From Filibacter tadaridae (lineage in GTDB: Bacteria > Bacillota > Bacilli > Bacillales_A > Planococcaceae), in NCBI RefSeq assembly GCF_900609045.1, contig NZ_UXAV01000044.1:243476-307475 (forward strand): a stretch of DNA of 64,000 bases. The letters are read 5' to 3'. This document shows, one piece after another, positions 1 to 9,507 of this stretch. The position numbers and the translations under genes were made by a program. Each line of letters starts with the position of its first letter. Within the stretch, counting starts at the first letter, position 1. Below the pieces are notes generated by a model, which saw nothing but the letters and a program-made list of their open reading frames with translations, was not told the DNA's origin and searched no databases.

Positions 1-806
1 ATGTCGACATAATCGTCGGCAATAATCGGAATCTCACGACCGACGATTGGTAATGTCACCATTTTACCGATTAAATGTTTGTAACGTTCATCTTCAGGAT
101 GTACCGCTACTGCTGTGTCGCCAAGCATTGTTTCCGGGCGAGTTGTCGCAATTTCGATACTACCTGTTCCGTCTGCTAGTGGATAGCGCATATGATAGAA
201 TGCACCTTGAACGTCTTTGTGGATGACTTCGATATCTGAAAGCGCCGTTTTTGTCGCAGGATCCCAGTTGATGATGTATTCACCGCGATAGATGAGTTTT
301 TTATTGTAAAGTGTGACGAAAACTTCTTGAACAGCCTTGGAAAGTCCTTCATCCAACGTAAAGCGTTCACGTGAATAATCAAGACCAAGTCCTAATTTCG
401 CCCATTGTTCGCGAATATGATCTGCATATTCTTCTTTCCATTTCCACGTTTCTTCGACGAATTTTTCGCGACCTAAGTCATAACGGGTAATGCCTTCTTC
501 ACGAAGTTTCCCTTCAACACGTGCTTGTGTTGCAATGCCCGCGTGGTCCATACCTGGAAGCCAAAGTGCATCATAACCCTGCATGCGTTTCATGCGCGTC
601 ATAATGTCCTGCAGAGTTGTATCCCATGCATGACCTAAATGGAGTTTACCTGTAACGTTCGGTGGCGGAATGACAATCGTATAGGGCTTTTTCCCGCTTT
701 CCGGTTGCGCTTCAAAGTACTTCCCTTTCAACCACCATTCATAGCGACCTTTTTCGATGGCCTGCGGATCATATTTCGTCGGCATTGTTAGTTCTTCATT
801 TGACAT
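1..806 (-). CDS. valS: Valine-tRNA ligase, N-terminal part (cut by window edge)
   Basis: Class I aminoacyl-tRNA synthetase that charges tRNA-Val in the cytoplasm. About 268 N-terminal residues are visible; the rest lies beyond position 1. The start ATG at 804-806 follows an AAAGGAGG SD. The ATP-binding HIGH motif appears as HLGHAW near residue 56. The editing domain, which hydrolyses mischarged Thr-tRNA, begins around residue 200 and shows [12 protein letters not shown]-box leader directly upstream controls it. The position next to spoVID-like and hem genes matches Bacillus subtilis. No frameshift is seen in the visible part. Confidence 0.97.
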   Translation of the reverse strand, partial: MSNEELTMPTKYDPQAIEKGRYEWWLKGKYFEAQPESGKKPYTIVIPPPNVTGKLHLGHAWDTTLQDIMTRMKRMQGYDALWLPGMDHAGIATQARVEGKLREEGITRYDLGREKFVEETWKWKEEYADHIREQWAKLGLGLDYSRERFTLDEGLSKAVQEVFVTLYNKKLIYRGEYIINWDPATKTALSDIEVIHKDVQGAFYHMRYPLADGTGSIEIATTRPETMLGDTAVAVHPEDERYKHLIGKMVTLPIVGREIPIIADDYVD

Positions 807-873
807 TCTATTTCCTCCTTTGATTTTTGGGAATAAAGAAAAGTGGTTACTTCTAATTTTTAAATTTGGACAC

Positions 874-1131
874 AAAAAAACTCCGTTCGTCTTAAAGGAC
901 GAAGGAGCTGTTCGCGGTACCACCTTTATTCGTGCACGCAAACTAAACGCACACCTCAAAACTGTTTAACGGCTTCAAACCGGTTTCCACTACTTGCTTG
1001 TTTTCAAATTTTCACGGAAACTGCTCACGGGGGACATTCGGCAAATCATTTACAGGCCCTCTCACCACCGGAACCCTCTCTTAAGTCAAATCAATTCGCG
1101 TACTTTCCCGTTCATCGCATCATTATGTTGT
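874..1131 (-). promoter_or_regulatory. T-box riboswitch leader of valS
   Basis: The minus strand carries the T-box core GGTGGTACCGCG (complement of 913-924), followed by a terminator stem (881-907, arms CTCCTTCGTC and GACGAACGGAG) and seven T (874-880). Upstream, Stem I contains GAAT-GTC-CCCC-GTGAGC; the GTC at 1033-1035 is a valine codon and sits exactly where the pheS T-box in this window has TTC, so it is the likely specifier. Uncharged tRNA-Val should favour the antiterminator and read-through into valS. Confidence 0.93.
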
Positions 1132-1138
1132 TTTCATA

Positions 1139-1168
1139 ATTGTAGCGGAATAACGAGTTGCTCGTCAA
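1139..1168 (-). promoter_or_regulatory. Sigma-A promoter of the valS T-box transcript
   Basis: Minus strand -35 TTGACG (1163-1168), 18-nt spacer, -10 TACAAT (1139-1144). Transcription would start near 1131, just upstream of the T-box Stem I sequence. Confidence 0.75.
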
Positions 1169-1191
1169 GTATAATACGAAAGGATTGTATA

Positions 1192-1383
1192 ATGAGAAAA
1201 GGTTATAACCCCTACCTGCTTCCGCCCTGGCTTAGAAAGACACGTTTTTATTGCAAAGGAATCATTATTCCCATTTGTGTATTTCAACTTATACGGTTAT
1301 TGATCGTCCCGACGACTGGTGATTTTTTACTTCTCTGCCTACTGTGCGGTTTAGCCTTTGTTTTGCACAAGAATATCATTTAA
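1192..1383 (+). CDS. Small predicted membrane protein, unknown function
   Basis: A 63-residue ORF, MRKGYNPYLLPPW at the start, with two hydrophobic stretches (about residues 22-40 and 45-60) separated by a short polar loop; it would be a small inner-membrane protein. ATG is preceded by AAAGGA with 7-nt spacing. It is divergent from the valS T-box promoter, and its last 33 nt overlap the 3' end of the SpoVID-like gene on the other strand. I do not recognise a family. A longer frame reading upstream through the T-box is not used, because the T-box is transcribed the other way. Confidence 0.5.
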   Translation: MRKGYNPYLLPPWLRKTRFYCKGIIIPICVFQLIRLLIVPTTGDFLLLCLLCGLAFVLHKNII

Positions 1384-1935
1384 ACGGAATGACGTGGTCG
1401 ACACACCGTCTTCAAGTTCTGCGATGAATGACAGTACTTCATCCGCATCATTGAATGAGGTACTGTCCAGTCTAGCAAGGGGTGCTTCAATTACTTCTTG
1501 CACCTCTTCTTTTACAACCGGCTCAATCTCCACTGCCACTATTTCAGTATACGTACACTCGACCTCCCAGACGACTGCGAATGAGCCTTGTCCGTCCACT
1601 TCAGCATCCATTTTTGCCGTGACGACTTGTAGCGGGCTTTCCGCTTTGGAAGATAAATCGATGTTCAGCGGGACAGCGTATTCAAAGTAGCCGACTTGAT
1701 CGTCTAGGTCAACATCATCAATTTGAACGGTTGAATCCGCATCACTTTCCGAAGGTGTCCCTTCTTCGAATACAACCTGGACAGCAATATGGTAGATACC
1801 TGTAAGGCGGACTGCATCTTCCGTCCGTTCCTCCTTAAACCGTGGTGTAACTTGAATCGTTTCAGTTCCTGTAGGCACACCTGCATGTTCGGGGAATGAA
1901 AAGTTCTCCTGCATTTTCCATTTAACTGTTTCCAT
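1351..1935 (-). CDS. SpoVID-like spore coat morphogenetic protein, short form
   Basis: 194 residues, acidic, beta-rich. The N-terminal 130 residues (QENFSFPEHAG..., then ...RLTGIYHIAVQVVFEEGTP, then a YFEYAVPLNIDL stretch) resemble the N-terminal domain of SpoVID, which directs coat encasement in Bacillus. The gene lies between valS and hemL, where spoVID sits in Bacillus subtilis, supporting orthology. Bacillus SpoVID is far longer and ends in a LysM domain; here the protein stops after a short Glu-rich tail with no LysM, and the usual neighbour ysxE is missing. Start ATG follows GAGGAGGG. Assignment rests on position and weak sequence likeness. Confidence 0.6.
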   Translation of the reverse strand: METVKWKMQENFSFPEHAGVPTGTETIQVTPRFKEERTEDAVRLTGIYHIAVQVVFEEGTPSESDADSTVQIDDVDLDDQVGYFEYAVPLNIDLSSKAESPLQVVTAKMDAEVDGQGSFAVVWEVECTYTEIVAVEIEPVVKEEVQEVIEAPLARLDSTSFNDADEVLSFIAELEDGVSTTSFRLNDILVQNKG

Positions 1936-2040
1936 ACGTGTTCCCTCCTCTTATTCCTTCACAAACAATTGTATGCATGGAAAGTCTAGTATAGAAGGAT
2001 ATGATGGATGAAAAAAATAGTATATGGGTTGAGAAAAAGA

Positions 2041-2096
2041 ATTCCATTGAATTCGCTGCGGCGCTCGGGGATGCCTCCGCTGGAGATTATATGGAT
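2041..2096 (-). repeat. Dispersed repeat R1, short form
   Basis: Reverse-oriented copy of the intergenic R1 repeat: plus strand CCATTGAATTCGCTGCGG then CGCTCGGGGATGCC and CCGCTGGAG. Nearly identical blocks occur at 8717, 36319 and 42583; long forms occur at 13321, 25541, 26330 and 54484. Confidence 0.8.
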
Positions 2097-2101
2097 CGGG
2101 G

Positions 2102-2220
2102 GTTATCACCGTCTCTATGGCATTTATCACCGCCATCGCACTAGTTATCACCGCCTCAACCTGGGTTATCACCGCCTTAAACTGGGTTATCACCGTCTCA
2201 ATGGGTTTTATCACAACCCA
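2102..2220. repeat. 21-bp tandem repeat (minisatellite), 5.7 units
   Basis: Five full units and one partial unit start at 2102, 2123, 2144, 2165, 2186 and 2207. Each begins (G/T)TTATCACCGYC and most end in CTGG or a variant. The period is a multiple of three, so both strands stay open and give spurious heptad-repeat ORFs. It lies in the gap between the SpoVID-like gene and hemL. Together with the R1 copy and the terminator it fills this gap. Confidence 0.9.
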
Positions 2221-2223
2221 ACC

Positions 2224-2270
2224 AAAAAAAGTGCTTCATTCATTTAAATTCCAATGAATGAAGCACTTTT
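2224..2270. terminator. Bidirectional terminator after hemL
   Basis: Long perfect stem with arms GTGCTTCATTCATT and AATGAATGAAGCAC, 8-nt loop, flanked by A7 on the left and T5 on the right. It ends the hem operon on the minus strand. Confidence 0.9.
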
Positions 2271-2276
2271 TATAAA

Positions 2277-3569
2277 TCACTTAGCAAGTTTTGCAAACAC
2301 TGTGTGGAATGCTTCTACTGTTTTTGCAATGTGGGCTTCCGTATGTGCTGCCGACAAGAACATGCCTTCGAATTGTGATGGCGGTAGGAAAATGCCCTCT
2401 TCGGCCATTAGACGATAGTATTCAGCGAATAGCGCCAGGTCGGCTGTTTTCGCTATGTCGAAGCTTGTGACGTGTTCATTCGTAAAGAAGAAACCGATCA
2501 TGGACCCTGCACGGTTTACCGTGTGAGGGATGTTATATTTTGAAGCAGCTTCACGGAAACCGGCTTCCAGCTGGTCACCAAGTTGCATAAAGTGATCATA
2601 TGAAGCAGGTGTCAATTTTTTCAACGTCTCTACTCCTGCTGTCATCGCAAGCGGATTTCCTGACAATGTACCGGCTTGATAGACGTTACCCGCGGGAGCT
2701 ATGTTTTCCATTAGCTCACGTTTGCCGCCGTATGCACCGACGGGAAGACCGCCGCCGATTACTTTACCGAGACATGTAATATCAGGCGTGATGCCGAAAT
2801 GACCTTGCGCACAGTTGTAACCGACGCGGAAACCTGTCATGACTTCATCGAATATAAGGAGTGTGCCATGTTTCTCAGTCAACTCACGTAGTCCTTCCAA
2901 GAAACCGGGTAGTGGTGGGACAACGCCCATATTACCCGCAACCGGTTCGACAATGACTGCTGCAAGGTCGTCACCGAATTCATCGAAAGCTACTTTTACA
3001 CTTTCGAAATCATTGTATGCAACTGTAATTGTGTCTTTTGCAACGGCTTTAGGAACGCCGGGGCTATCTGGAAGACCAAGCGTTGCAACGCCGGAACCAG
3101 CTTTTATGAGCAATGAATCGCCATGCCCATGGTAGCATCCTTCAAATTTCAAGATTTTTTCGCGACCTGTAACACCGCGCGCCAGGCGAAGCGCACTCAT
3201 TGTCGCCTCTGTACCTGAAGACACCATACGCACCATCTCAATGGATGGGACACGGTCAATGACCAGTTTTGCTAACTCATTTTCGATACGTGTCGGCGCA
3301 CCGAAACTTGTACCTGTTTCAGCAACTTTTTGAATCGCAGACACAACGTCCGGATCTGTATGACCTAAAATCAGCGGTCCCCATGATAGTACGTAATCGA
3401 TGTATTCATTGCCATCGATGTCCGTAATGATTGCGCCTTTACCGCTTTGCATGAATATCGGATCCATATTAACTGATTTAAACGCGCGGACAGGTGAATT
3501 TACCCCGCCTGGCAATAAATCTATTGCTTCTGTAAATGCCTGTTTCGAGTTGTCATAATTTCTTTCCAA
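2277..3569 (-). CDS. hemL: Glutamate-1-semialdehyde 2,1-aminomutase
   Basis: PLP enzyme that converts glutamate-1-semialdehyde into 5-aminolevulinate, last step of the C5 route to ALA. Protein of 430 residues with the N-terminal signature [16 protein letters not shown], the PLP phosphate region [16 protein letters not shown], and the Schiff-base lysine in [18 protein letters not shown] start it at TTG 3567-3569 because GGAGGAGA lies 6 nt upstream and the product begins like other HemL proteins; a longer frame would add 10 unlike residues inside hemB. It is last in the hemAXCDBL operon, 1 nt after the hemB stop. Confidence 0.96.
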   Translation of the reverse strand: MERNYDNSKQAFTEAIDLLPGGVNSPVRAFKSVNMDPIFMQSGKGAIITDIDGNEYIDYVLSWGPLILGHTDPDVVSAIQKVAETGTSFGAPTRIENELAKLVIDRVPSIEMVRMVSSGTEATMSALRLARGVTGREKILKFEGCYHGHGDSLLIKAGSGVATLGLPDSPGVPKAVAKDTITVAYNDFESVKVAFDEFGDDLAAVIVEPVAGNMGVVPPLPGFLEGLRELTEKHGTLLIFDEVMTGFRVGYNCAQGHFGITPDITCLGKVIGGGLPVGAYGGKRELMENIAPAGNVYQAGTLSGNPLAMTAGVETLKKLTPASYDHFMQLGDQLEAGFREAASKYNIPHTVNRAGSMIGFFFTNEHVTSFDIAKTADLALFAEYYRLMAEEGIFLPPSQFEGMFLSAAHTEAHIAKTVEAFHTVFAKLAK

Positions 3570-3570
3570 A

Positions 3571-4551
3571 TTACTTCTCCTCCAACCAACGTGCCGCATC
3601 TTTCGCGTGGTACGTCATAATAATGTCTGCTCCTGCTCGTTTCATGCTTGTCAACGTTTCCAACACAACATCTTTTTCATTAATCCAGCCGTTTTGCGCT
3701 GCTGCCTTAACCATCGCATATTCACCGCTTACATTGTATGCGACAACCGGTAATGTAAAGTTGTCTTTTACATCACGCATGATATCAAGATAAGAAAGTG
3801 CCGGCTTGACGATTAAGAAATCAGCGCCTTCTGCAACATCAGATTCCGCTTCACGTATTGCTTCCATACGATTCGCAGGATCCATCTGATATGTTTTCCG
3901 GTCACCTGACTGTGGTGATGAGTTCGCAGCATCACGGAAAGGTCCGTAATAAGCGGATGCATATTTCACGGCATAGGACATAATTGGAATATCTTCAAAG
4001 CCGGCAGCATCCAAGCCTTGACGGATTGCAGCTACGAAGCCATCCATCATATTAGACGGTGCAATGATATCCGCGCCCGCTTTCGCTTGGCTTACAGCTG
4101 TACGTGCTAGTAATTCTAATGACGGATCATTTAATACTTTACCATCATGGAGAACGCCGCAGTGGCCGTGATCGGTGTATTGGCAAAGACATGTATCAGC
4201 TATTACAACAAGTCCGGGGTGACGCTCTTTAACAAAACGAGTCGCTTTTTGAACAATTCCTTCATCAGAAAAGGCTTCGGAACCTTCTGCATCTTTCGCG
4301 TTCGGTAGCCCGAATAAGATAATGGAAGGGATACCGAGTGAAACAACTTCATCAACTTCCGCTGCCAAAAGATCAAGTGAAAAATGGTAAACGCCCGGCA
4401 TAGAGGCGATTTCTTCTTTCACATTTTCCCCTTCAACAACAAAAATAGGGTAAATGAATTCTTCTTTCCGTACTACAGTTTCCCTAACCATTGAGCGCAA
4501 AGCACTTGAATTGCGAAGACGACGATTGCGTCTGAAATTTAACTGTTCCAT
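3571..4551 (-). CDS. hemB: Delta-aminolevulinic acid dehydratase (porphobilinogen synthase)
   Basis: Condenses two ALA molecules to porphobilinogen. 326 residues, usual for the family. The two active-site lysines are visible in [16 protein letters not shown] and [15 protein letters not shown]. The cysteine-rich zinc site is [16 protein letters not shown], so this is a zinc-dependent HemB. Its start overlaps the 3' end of hemD by 13 nt, which suggests translational coupling. Confidence 0.98.
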   Translation of the reverse strand: MEQLNFRRNRRLRNSSALRSMVRETVVRKEEFIYPIFVVEGENVKEEIASMPGVYHFSLDLLAAEVDEVVSLGIPSIILFGLPNAKDAEGSEAFSDEGIVQKATRFVKERHPGLVVIADTCLCQYTDHGHCGVLHDGKVLNDPSLELLARTAVSQAKAGADIIAPSNMMDGFVAAIRQGLDAAGFEDIPIMSYAVKYASAYYGPFRDAANSSPQSGDRKTYQMDPANRMEAIREAESDVAEGADFLIVKPALSYLDIMRDVKDNFTLPVVAYNVSGEYAMVKAAAQNGWINEKDVVLETLTSMKRAGADIIMTYHAKDAARWLEEK

Positions 4552-5312
4552 TGTAAGCCTTCTTTCCGTTTCGCTAATTTGTCTACAAGATCCACTAATG
4601 TATACGTATCAGGTCTGACGTGAACCGTTGCTCCTTTTTCAATCAATGCATTTTCCGTAACATGTCCAATCGCACCAACCGTAAAGCCGTTCCATCCCGT
4701 GTGTGGAAGAACTTTTTCCGCAAATGCCTGGACCGCAGACGGACTTGCAAATAGCACCGTCTTCTGTTTCTTTTCGTGCAATAAATTGACAAGGGCATCA
4801 ATCGAATCAGTCACTTGCACTGTCGAATATAACGTCCATTCATCGACTTCAAAAGGCAATTCTTCTCTTATCGTGCCACTAGCCATTGAACCACGCAAGA
4901 AAAGAAGTCTAGGGCTGATTGTTTCATTCGCTTCGAATTCTTTAACAAATACATCCGCACTAAATATAGACGGGATGAAATCGACGACTAAGCCGATTTT
5001 CTCAAGCGCTTTGGCGGTGCGCGTACCGACTGCTGCAATTCTGGAAACAAGTAGTTCAGCCGGCATATTGTAACGCTGTAATTTCGCGCCAAATGCTTCG
5101 ACTGCATTTTGGCTTGTGAAAATAAGCCATTCGTATGTCAAACAGGCTTTTAACCGTAATTCATCCGTCGGTTCATGCAGTTCAGCTACTTGGATAAGTG
5201 GTAAAGACACTGGAAGCCCGCCGTACCCTTTTACACGCTCAAATGAATCGTTTGATTTTAATGTACCCGTAAAGATAACCGTTTCATCTTGTAAAGGTCT
5301 TCGTTCATGCAT
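4539..5312 (-). CDS. hemD: Uroporphyrinogen-III synthase
   Basis: Closes and inverts ring D of hydroxymethylbilane to give uroporphyrinogen III. 257 residues. HemD is poorly conserved; recognisable elements are [17 protein letters not shown] near residue 60, the [14 protein letters not shown] motif near residue 90 and [16 protein letters not shown] near residue 220. The start overlaps the hemC stop (ATGCATGA) by 8 nt. The call is secured by position between hemC and hemB. Confidence 0.93.
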   Translation of the reverse strand: MHERRPLQDETVIFTGTLKSNDSFERVKGYGGLPVSLPLIQVAELHEPTDELRLKACLTYEWLIFTSQNAVEAFGAKLQRYNMPAELLVSRIAAVGTRTAKALEKIGLVVDFIPSIFSADVFVKEFEANETISPRLLFLRGSMASGTIREELPFEVDEWTLYSTVQVTDSIDALVNLLHEKKQKTVLFASPSAVQAFAEKVLPHTGWNGFTVGAIGHVTENALIEKGATVHVRPDTYTLVDLVDKLAKRKEGLQWNS

Positions 5313-6234
5313 CCATTTCCGCCTTCACTTTCTCAATCACTTCGGACGCCCCTTCAGCACGTAATGTTTTTGCAACTTCTTTACCTGCCTCAATTGGGTC
5401 CTTACTTATGACTGACTTCTTGAAAATCTGTGTCGCGTCTGGAGAAGCAATATAGCCTGTGAACTCAACGTTCGTTCCATCAAACTGCGCAAAACCTGCG
5501 ATTGGAACTTGGCAAGACCCATCCATTTCAGTAAGGAATGTCCGCTCCGCTTCGACTTCTTTCCATGTTTTTTCGTCTGTTAATTTTGCGAGTTCCGCAA
5601 GTAATTCCGTATCGTCAAATCGACACTCAATTGCAAGTGCGCCTTGACCTACAGCAGGAATACAATCTTCGACAGACATATATTCCGTTATTAAATCTTC
5701 ACTCCAACCCATCCGTTTCATACCTGCTGCAGCGAGTAAGATTGCGTCGTATTCACCCGCTTGCATCTTCTTCAATCGTGTGTCGATATTGCCACGAATC
5801 CACTTGATTTCAAGATCGGGTCTTAACAGTAGAAGCTGTGAGCTCCTGCGTAGACTGGACGTCCCAACAACCGCTCCTATTGGCAAATCCATAAATTTCA
5901 CATGATTGTTGGAGATGAATGCATCGCGCGGATCTACACGCGGCGGCACACAGCCAAGGACGAGACCTTCCGGTACAACTGCTGGCATGTCTTTCATGCT
6001 ATGTACAGCAAAATCGATTTCTTTATCGAACATCGCTTGTTGTATCTCTTTTACAAAAAGGCCTTTTCCGCCGACTTTCGATAACATAACATCGACAATC
6101 TGGTCGCCTTTTGTGACAATTTCCTTCACTTCAAATTCAAATGGTGCGCCAGCCGCTTTCATCTGATCGATGAACCAGTTCGTTTGCGTTAATGCAAGCT
6201 TACTTCTTCTTGAACCTACTATAATTTTTCTCAA
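5305..6234 (-). CDS. hemC: Porphobilinogen deaminase (hydroxymethylbilane synthase)
   Basis: Polymerises four porphobilinogens into hydroxymethylbilane. 309 residues starting [18 protein letters not shown], typical of HemC. The dipyrromethane cofactor cysteine is in [13 protein letters not shown] (about residue 242), and the substrate-binding basic motifs [13 protein letters not shown] and [11 protein letters not shown] are intact. Third-from-top gene of the operon, between hemX and hemD. Confidence 0.98.
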   Translation of the reverse strand: MRKIIVGSRRSKLALTQTNWFIDQMKAAGAPFEFEVKEIVTKGDQIVDVMLSKVGGKGLFVKEIQQAMFDKEIDFAVHSMKDMPAVVPEGLVLGCVPPRVDPRDAFISNNHVKFMDLPIGAVVGTSSLRRSSQLLLLRPDLEIKWIRGNIDTRLKKMQAGEYDAILLAAAGMKRMGWSEDLITEYMSVEDCIPAVGQGALAIECRFDDTELLAELAKLTDEKTWKEVEAERTFLTEMDGSCQVPIAGFAQFDGTNVEFTGYIASPDATQIFKKSVISKDPIEAGKEVAKTLRAEGASEVIEKVKAEMDA

Positions 6235-6291
6235 TTAAATCGTCCTTTCATATTGACGTTCAAAAAGGTTCTTGTCTTTTTGAACGAAACG

Positions 6292-7122
6292 CTATATCCA
6301 AAAATGGAACGCCGACAATCTACTGCCGAGGAAAAGGTTAATAATAACTATTAAAAAAGTGAATATATTCGCCCATGCAAAGTCGTTTCCTATTAGCTTG
6401 CCACTACGTTGCATAAACAATACCGACCCATAAACAGCTAAAATTAAAAATGAGCCAAGTATTTTCATGTCGAAAAATGACCAATTATCTAATGCAACCG
6501 TCGCCCATTGCACACCTAAGATAAGACTGATAAGCAAGAAAGGAAACCCTGTAAGTAAGGATGCCTTCATACTTGTTGTTGTTTGTTGGAGAGATGGCAG
6601 TCGACTGAATTGTTTTGACCACTTCTTCTTTTTTAATATATTATACACCAGAAGGTATAGAACGCCTGAAACAAACGACATTGCAAAGGCTGTATAGGAC
6701 AGAATGGCAAATGTAATGTGAATGAACAGCAACTCGGAAATGAGCGCTTCACCCACTTGGGATTGCTCATTTTGTAAGGGTGCAAATGTATGAATCGTTA
6801 TCAAAACAAAGCCGATTGCATTTAAGAAAAAGACGGCATAGCCTACTTTGTAAAAAAGATGGAGAATAATCGATAACGTAATGATAAGCCATGCGTAAAA
6901 GTAAATCCCTTCAAAAAGCGATAATACCGGGAAACGTTTTGTCTCAATCATATAGTCAATTAAAAATCCAGTTTGCATGACATAAACGACAACTAAAACC
7001 CAGAATGCACTACGGTGCGCCACTTTGTCTCTGTTCAAATAATCTACAAAATAAAAGACGAGGCTTACAGCATACAAAACGACCATTAACTCTTGTAGCC
7101 TCGCCATCGTCATTTCAGTCAT
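6292..7122 (-). CDS. hemX: HemX, CcsA-like membrane protein
   Basis: 276 residues with about eight hydrophobic segments across its length; belongs to the cytochrome c assembly (CcsA/CcmF-like) membrane family. In Bacillus subtilis HemX lowers the cellular level of HemA, so it probably tunes heme synthesis rather than catalysing a step. It follows hemA by 50 nt and precedes hemC by 57 nt in the operon. The exact start is not certain: nearby ATGs at codons 1, 4 and 6 could each be used. Confidence 0.9.
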   Translation of the reverse strand: MTEMTMARLQELMVVLYAVSLVFYFVDYLNRDKVAHRSAFWVLVVVYVMQTGFLIDYMIETKRFPVLSLFEGIYFYAWLIITLSIILHLFYKVGYAVFFLNAIGFVLITIHTFAPLQNEQSQVGEALISELLFIHITFAILSYTAFAMSFVSGVLYLLVYNILKKKKWSKQFSRLPSLQQTTTSMKASLLTGFPFLLISLILGVQWATVALDNWSFFDMKILGSFLILAVYGSVLFMQRSGKLIGNDFAWANIFTFLIVIINLFLGSRLSAFHFWI

Positions 7123-7172
7123 GATATCTACTCTGCCTTTCTACCTGAAAAAGTGCGAATGTGGGTGTTAAC

Positions 7173-8537
7173 TTAAAAAGTCAATCCGAGTTTTGTTTCG
7201 GTATTCCTGTCCACTTTGATCTTTACTCTATCTTTCGCTTGGCTTGCCAATGTTTTTTCTTCTTTTGTGACGTCTTCTTCAATACCGAATATTTGTTGGA
7301 ATAAGGCTAGTTTTTCTGCTGCATTCGCATCAGTGGCCAATTCTTTCGCTTGCAAGATAGGATCTTTCAGTAGTTGATTGATAATCGATTTTGTATGTTT
7401 ATTTAATACTTTTTTCTCTCGTTCAGTCAAATCAGGCATTTTATTTTCGATGCTTGTCATTGTCTCTGTTTGGATACGGCTCGCCTTTTGACGAAGTGCC
7501 GAAATAATCGGGACTACACCTAGTGTTGCAAGCCACTCCTTAAATAGACTAATTTCCCGTTCAATCATAAGACCGATTTCTTCTGAAGCTTGTTTTCTGA
7601 CTTCAAGATTTGCTTCAACAATTCCTTGTAAGTCATCGATATCATATAAGAACACATTAGGTAAATCACCAATTCGCGGATCTAGGTCACGTGGTACAGC
7701 AATATCCACCATGAAAATCGGTCTACCTTTTCTAAGTCGCTTCACAAGTTGCATGAGTTCATAATCGATTACGAAACCTGCCGCTCCTGTTGAACTTATT
7801 AGGATATCTGCTTCTAGAAGAGTACATTGCAATTCTTGCATCGATTTTGCTGCTCCACCGAATTTCGCAGCAAGTTCCTCTGCCTTAGAAAGTGTTCGGT
7901 TGATAACCGTCACTTTTCCAGCTCCACTTCCGTGCAAGTTTTTAGCCGCCAACTCGCCCATTTTACCCGCGCCGAGAATGGCAATATGTTTTTGATTCAA
8001 TGAACCAAATATCTTCTTACCAAGTTCGACTGCCGCGTATGACACGGATACTGCATTTTCCCCAATTGCCGTTTCAGAATGCGCACGTTTCGCCAAAGTA
8101 ATTGCTTGTTTAAACAGCTCGTTAAAGAATGTACCAGTCGTTCCAATTTCCTGTGCTTTAAGGAAACTATCCCGCACTTGGCCTAATATTTGCGTTTCGC
8201 CAAGTACCATTGAATCGATACCCGCAGAAACCCGCATAAGATGATCGATTGCGCCATCATTTTCGAAGATGACTAAATGCGATGAGAAGTCTTCAAGAGG
8301 GATTTTGAACCAATCTGCTAAAAACTGTTTTACATAATAACGTCCAGTATGGATTTGATCGACGACTGCATATATTTCGGTACGGTTACATGTCGATATG
8401 ATTATATTTTCCAATATGCTTTTTTGTTGTTGTAAAGCCTGCATCGCCTGTGGCAACTGTGTTTCAACGAAGGATAACGTTTCCCTAATCTCAACAGGTG
8501 CTGTTCGGTGGTTTACACCGACTACGATTGTATGCAT
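7173..8537 (-). CDS. hemA: Glutamyl-tRNA reductase
   Basis: NADPH-dependent reduction of glutamyl-tRNA to glutamate-1-semialdehyde, the committed step of heme synthesis. 454 residues from ATG 8535-8537: N-terminal catalytic domain with [15 protein letters not shown] and the catalytic cysteine in [13 protein letters not shown] (near residue 49), NAD-binding domain with [16 protein letters not shown], and a C-terminal helical dimerisation domain. A frame extending to 8639 exists but its extra residues are unlike HemA and it crosses the promoter. SD AAAGGTG precedes the chosen ATG. First gene of the hem operon. Confidence 0.97.
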   Translation of the reverse strand: MHTIVVGVNHRTAPVEIRETLSFVETQLPQAMQALQQQKSILENIIISTCNRTEIYAVVDQIHTGRYYVKQFLADWFKIPLEDFSSHLVIFENDGAIDHLMRVSAGIDSMVLGETQILGQVRDSFLKAQEIGTTGTFFNELFKQAITLAKRAHSETAIGENAVSVSYAAVELGKKIFGSLNQKHIAILGAGKMGELAAKNLHGSGAGKVTVINRTLSKAEELAAKFGGAAKSMQELQCTLLEADILISSTGAAGFVIDYELMQLVKRLRKGRPIFMVDIAVPRDLDPRIGDLPNVFLYDIDDLQGIVEANLEVRKQASEEIGLMIEREISLFKEWLATLGVVPIISALRQKASRIQTETMTSIENKMPDLTEREKKVLNKHTKSIINQLLKDPILQAKELATDANAAEKLALFQQIFGIEEDVTKEEKTLASQAKDRVKIKVDRNTETKLGLTF

Positions 8538-8538
8538 G

Positions 8539-8582
8539 AGGTGTTCACACCTTTCACGTTCTATTTCACGCCTTCTAGTATA
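8539..8582 (-). promoter_or_regulatory. hemA promoter (extended -10) and SD-overlapping palindrome
   Basis: The minus strand has an extended -10, TG-T-TATACT (TATACT at 8577-8582), with no strong -35 at 17 nt; an alternative is TTGATA plus TATGTT with an 18-nt spacer a little upstream. At 8539-8552 the 6-2-6 inverted repeat AGGTGT-GA-ACACCT covers the SD of hemA. It could be an operator or an RNA hairpin that limits translation; nothing known was matched. Confidence 0.45.
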
Positions 8583-8647
8583 ACATATGCCCATCTTTAT
8601 TTTTGTATCAATTATGAAGAAACGATGACTAGTATTCATACTCTACC

Positions 8648-8706
8648 GGTGCCGGTTTCTGACATCATTTGTGCTTTTCAAATTGTGGCAGAAGCTGGCA
8701 TCCGGA
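8648..8706. repeat. Dispersed repeat R3, copy 1
   Basis: GTGCCGG then CATTTGTGC, TTCAAATTGTGG and GGCATCC in this order and spacing also occur at 17544-17600 (GTGCCAGG, CGTTTGCGC, TTCAAATTGTGG, AGCATCC). Only two copies are seen, both in gaps between genes. Confidence 0.5.
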
Positions 8707-8716
8707 TTAAAAAAAG

Positions 8717-8768
8717 TCCATTGAATCCCGCTTCGGCGCCTGGGGATGCCTCTCGCTGGTTTGTATAG
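8717..8768 (-). repeat. Dispersed repeat R1, short form
   Basis: Reverse-oriented short R1 copy, TCCATTGAATCCCGCTTCGG followed by CGCCTGGGGATGCC and CTCGCTGG. It lies in the 364-nt gap between hemA and engB, which otherwise holds the hemA promoter, an R3 copy and the engB terminator. Confidence 0.75.
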
Positions 8769-8861
8769 CGCAGGATACAAATCCTTAATTATAATAATTC
8801 TAATCTATTCTACCAATGAAACCCGCCTACCGCAACGGTTATGCACCTTTCTTTTACAGGG

Positions 8862-8895
8862 AAAATCCGGCAACGTATGGACGTTAACCGGATTT
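8862..8895 (-). terminator. Terminator of the lon-engB unit
   Basis: Stem AAATCCGGTTAACGT / ACGTTGCCGGATTT with a CCAT loop, followed on the minus strand by TTTTCCC; just after the engB stop codon. Confidence 0.7.
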
Positions 8896-8901
8896 GGATA
8901 G

Positions 8902-9507
8902 TTACTCATTTTCTTTTTCTGGAAGTTCCATGCGGCGCTCAATTTCAACCCATGCCTCATCCATCCCCATCGGTTTTGCAGATGAAAATAGAAGAAGTGG
9001 ATCCGACTTACGTAGATTTAATCCTTCACGGACAATCTTTTTGTGCTTTTCCCATTTACCTCGCGGAATTTTATCAGCCTTCGTTGCAATGACGATGGCT
9101 GGGATATTGTAATGCACAAGGAAATCGTACATTGCACAGTCATCTTTAGTCGGTGGATGACGTAAATCAATGATTTGAATGACAGCACGTAAATGCTCGC
9201 GTCCCACCAAATACTCTTCAATCATTCTTCCCCATGTTTCACGTGAGGATTTAGAAACTCTTGCATACCCGTATCCAGGCACATCGACAAAAAATAATTG
9301 TTCTTCAATTTTATAGAAGTTCAACGTTTGTGTCTTCCCTGGCGTTGATGATGTACGTGCTAAGCTTTTTCGTCCAATCATTTTGTTGATGAATGATGAT
9401 TTTCCGACGTTCGATCGTCCTGCAAGAGCAAACTCGGGGTATCCTTCAGCGGGATACTGTTCCGGTCTGACTGCACTCATGATCATTTCAACGTTATGAA
9501 CTTTCAT
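8902..9507 (-). CDS. engB: Ribosome biogenesis GTP-binding protein YsxC/EngB
   Basis: Essential TRAFAC-class GTPase (YihA/YsxC family) needed for late 50S ribosomal subunit assembly. 201 residues from ATG 9505-9507, which has GGAGG 9 nt upstream. G motifs in order: G1 GRSNVGKSS (near residue 30), G2 region [11 protein letters not shown]3 DVPGYG, G4 TKAD, G5 SSAK. The start overlaps the lon stop by 14 nt, the same lon-engB arrangement as in Bacillus, so the two are co-transcribed. Confidence 0.97.
   Translation of the reverse strand: MKVHNVEMIMSAVRPEQYPAEGYPEFALAGRSNVGKSSFINKMIGRKSLARTSSTPGKTQTLNFYKIEEQLFFVDVPGYGYARVSKSSRETWGRMIEEYLVGREHLRAVIQIIDLRHPPTKDDCAMYDFLVHYNIPAIVIATKADKIPRGKWEKHKKIVREGLNLRKSDPLLLFSSAKPMGMDEAWVEIERRMELPEKENE

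Noticed and set aside
994..1191. N-terminal extension of the small membrane ORF
   Set aside because: Covers the valS T-box Stem I and promoter on the other strand; the internal ATG at 1192 has a suitable SD.
1951..2214. Minus-strand 87-codon frame with VITQFKA heptads
   Set aside because: It is a by-product of the 21-bp minisatellite and the R1 repeat; GTG start without SD, and it continues through non-coding repeat sequence.
2102..2220. CRISPR array
   Set aside because: Units are contiguous 21-bp repeats without unique spacers, and no cas genes are nearby.
2008..2247. Plus-strand 79-codon frame with YHRLNLG heptads
   Set aside because: Same minisatellite read on the other strand; ends inside the hemL terminator.
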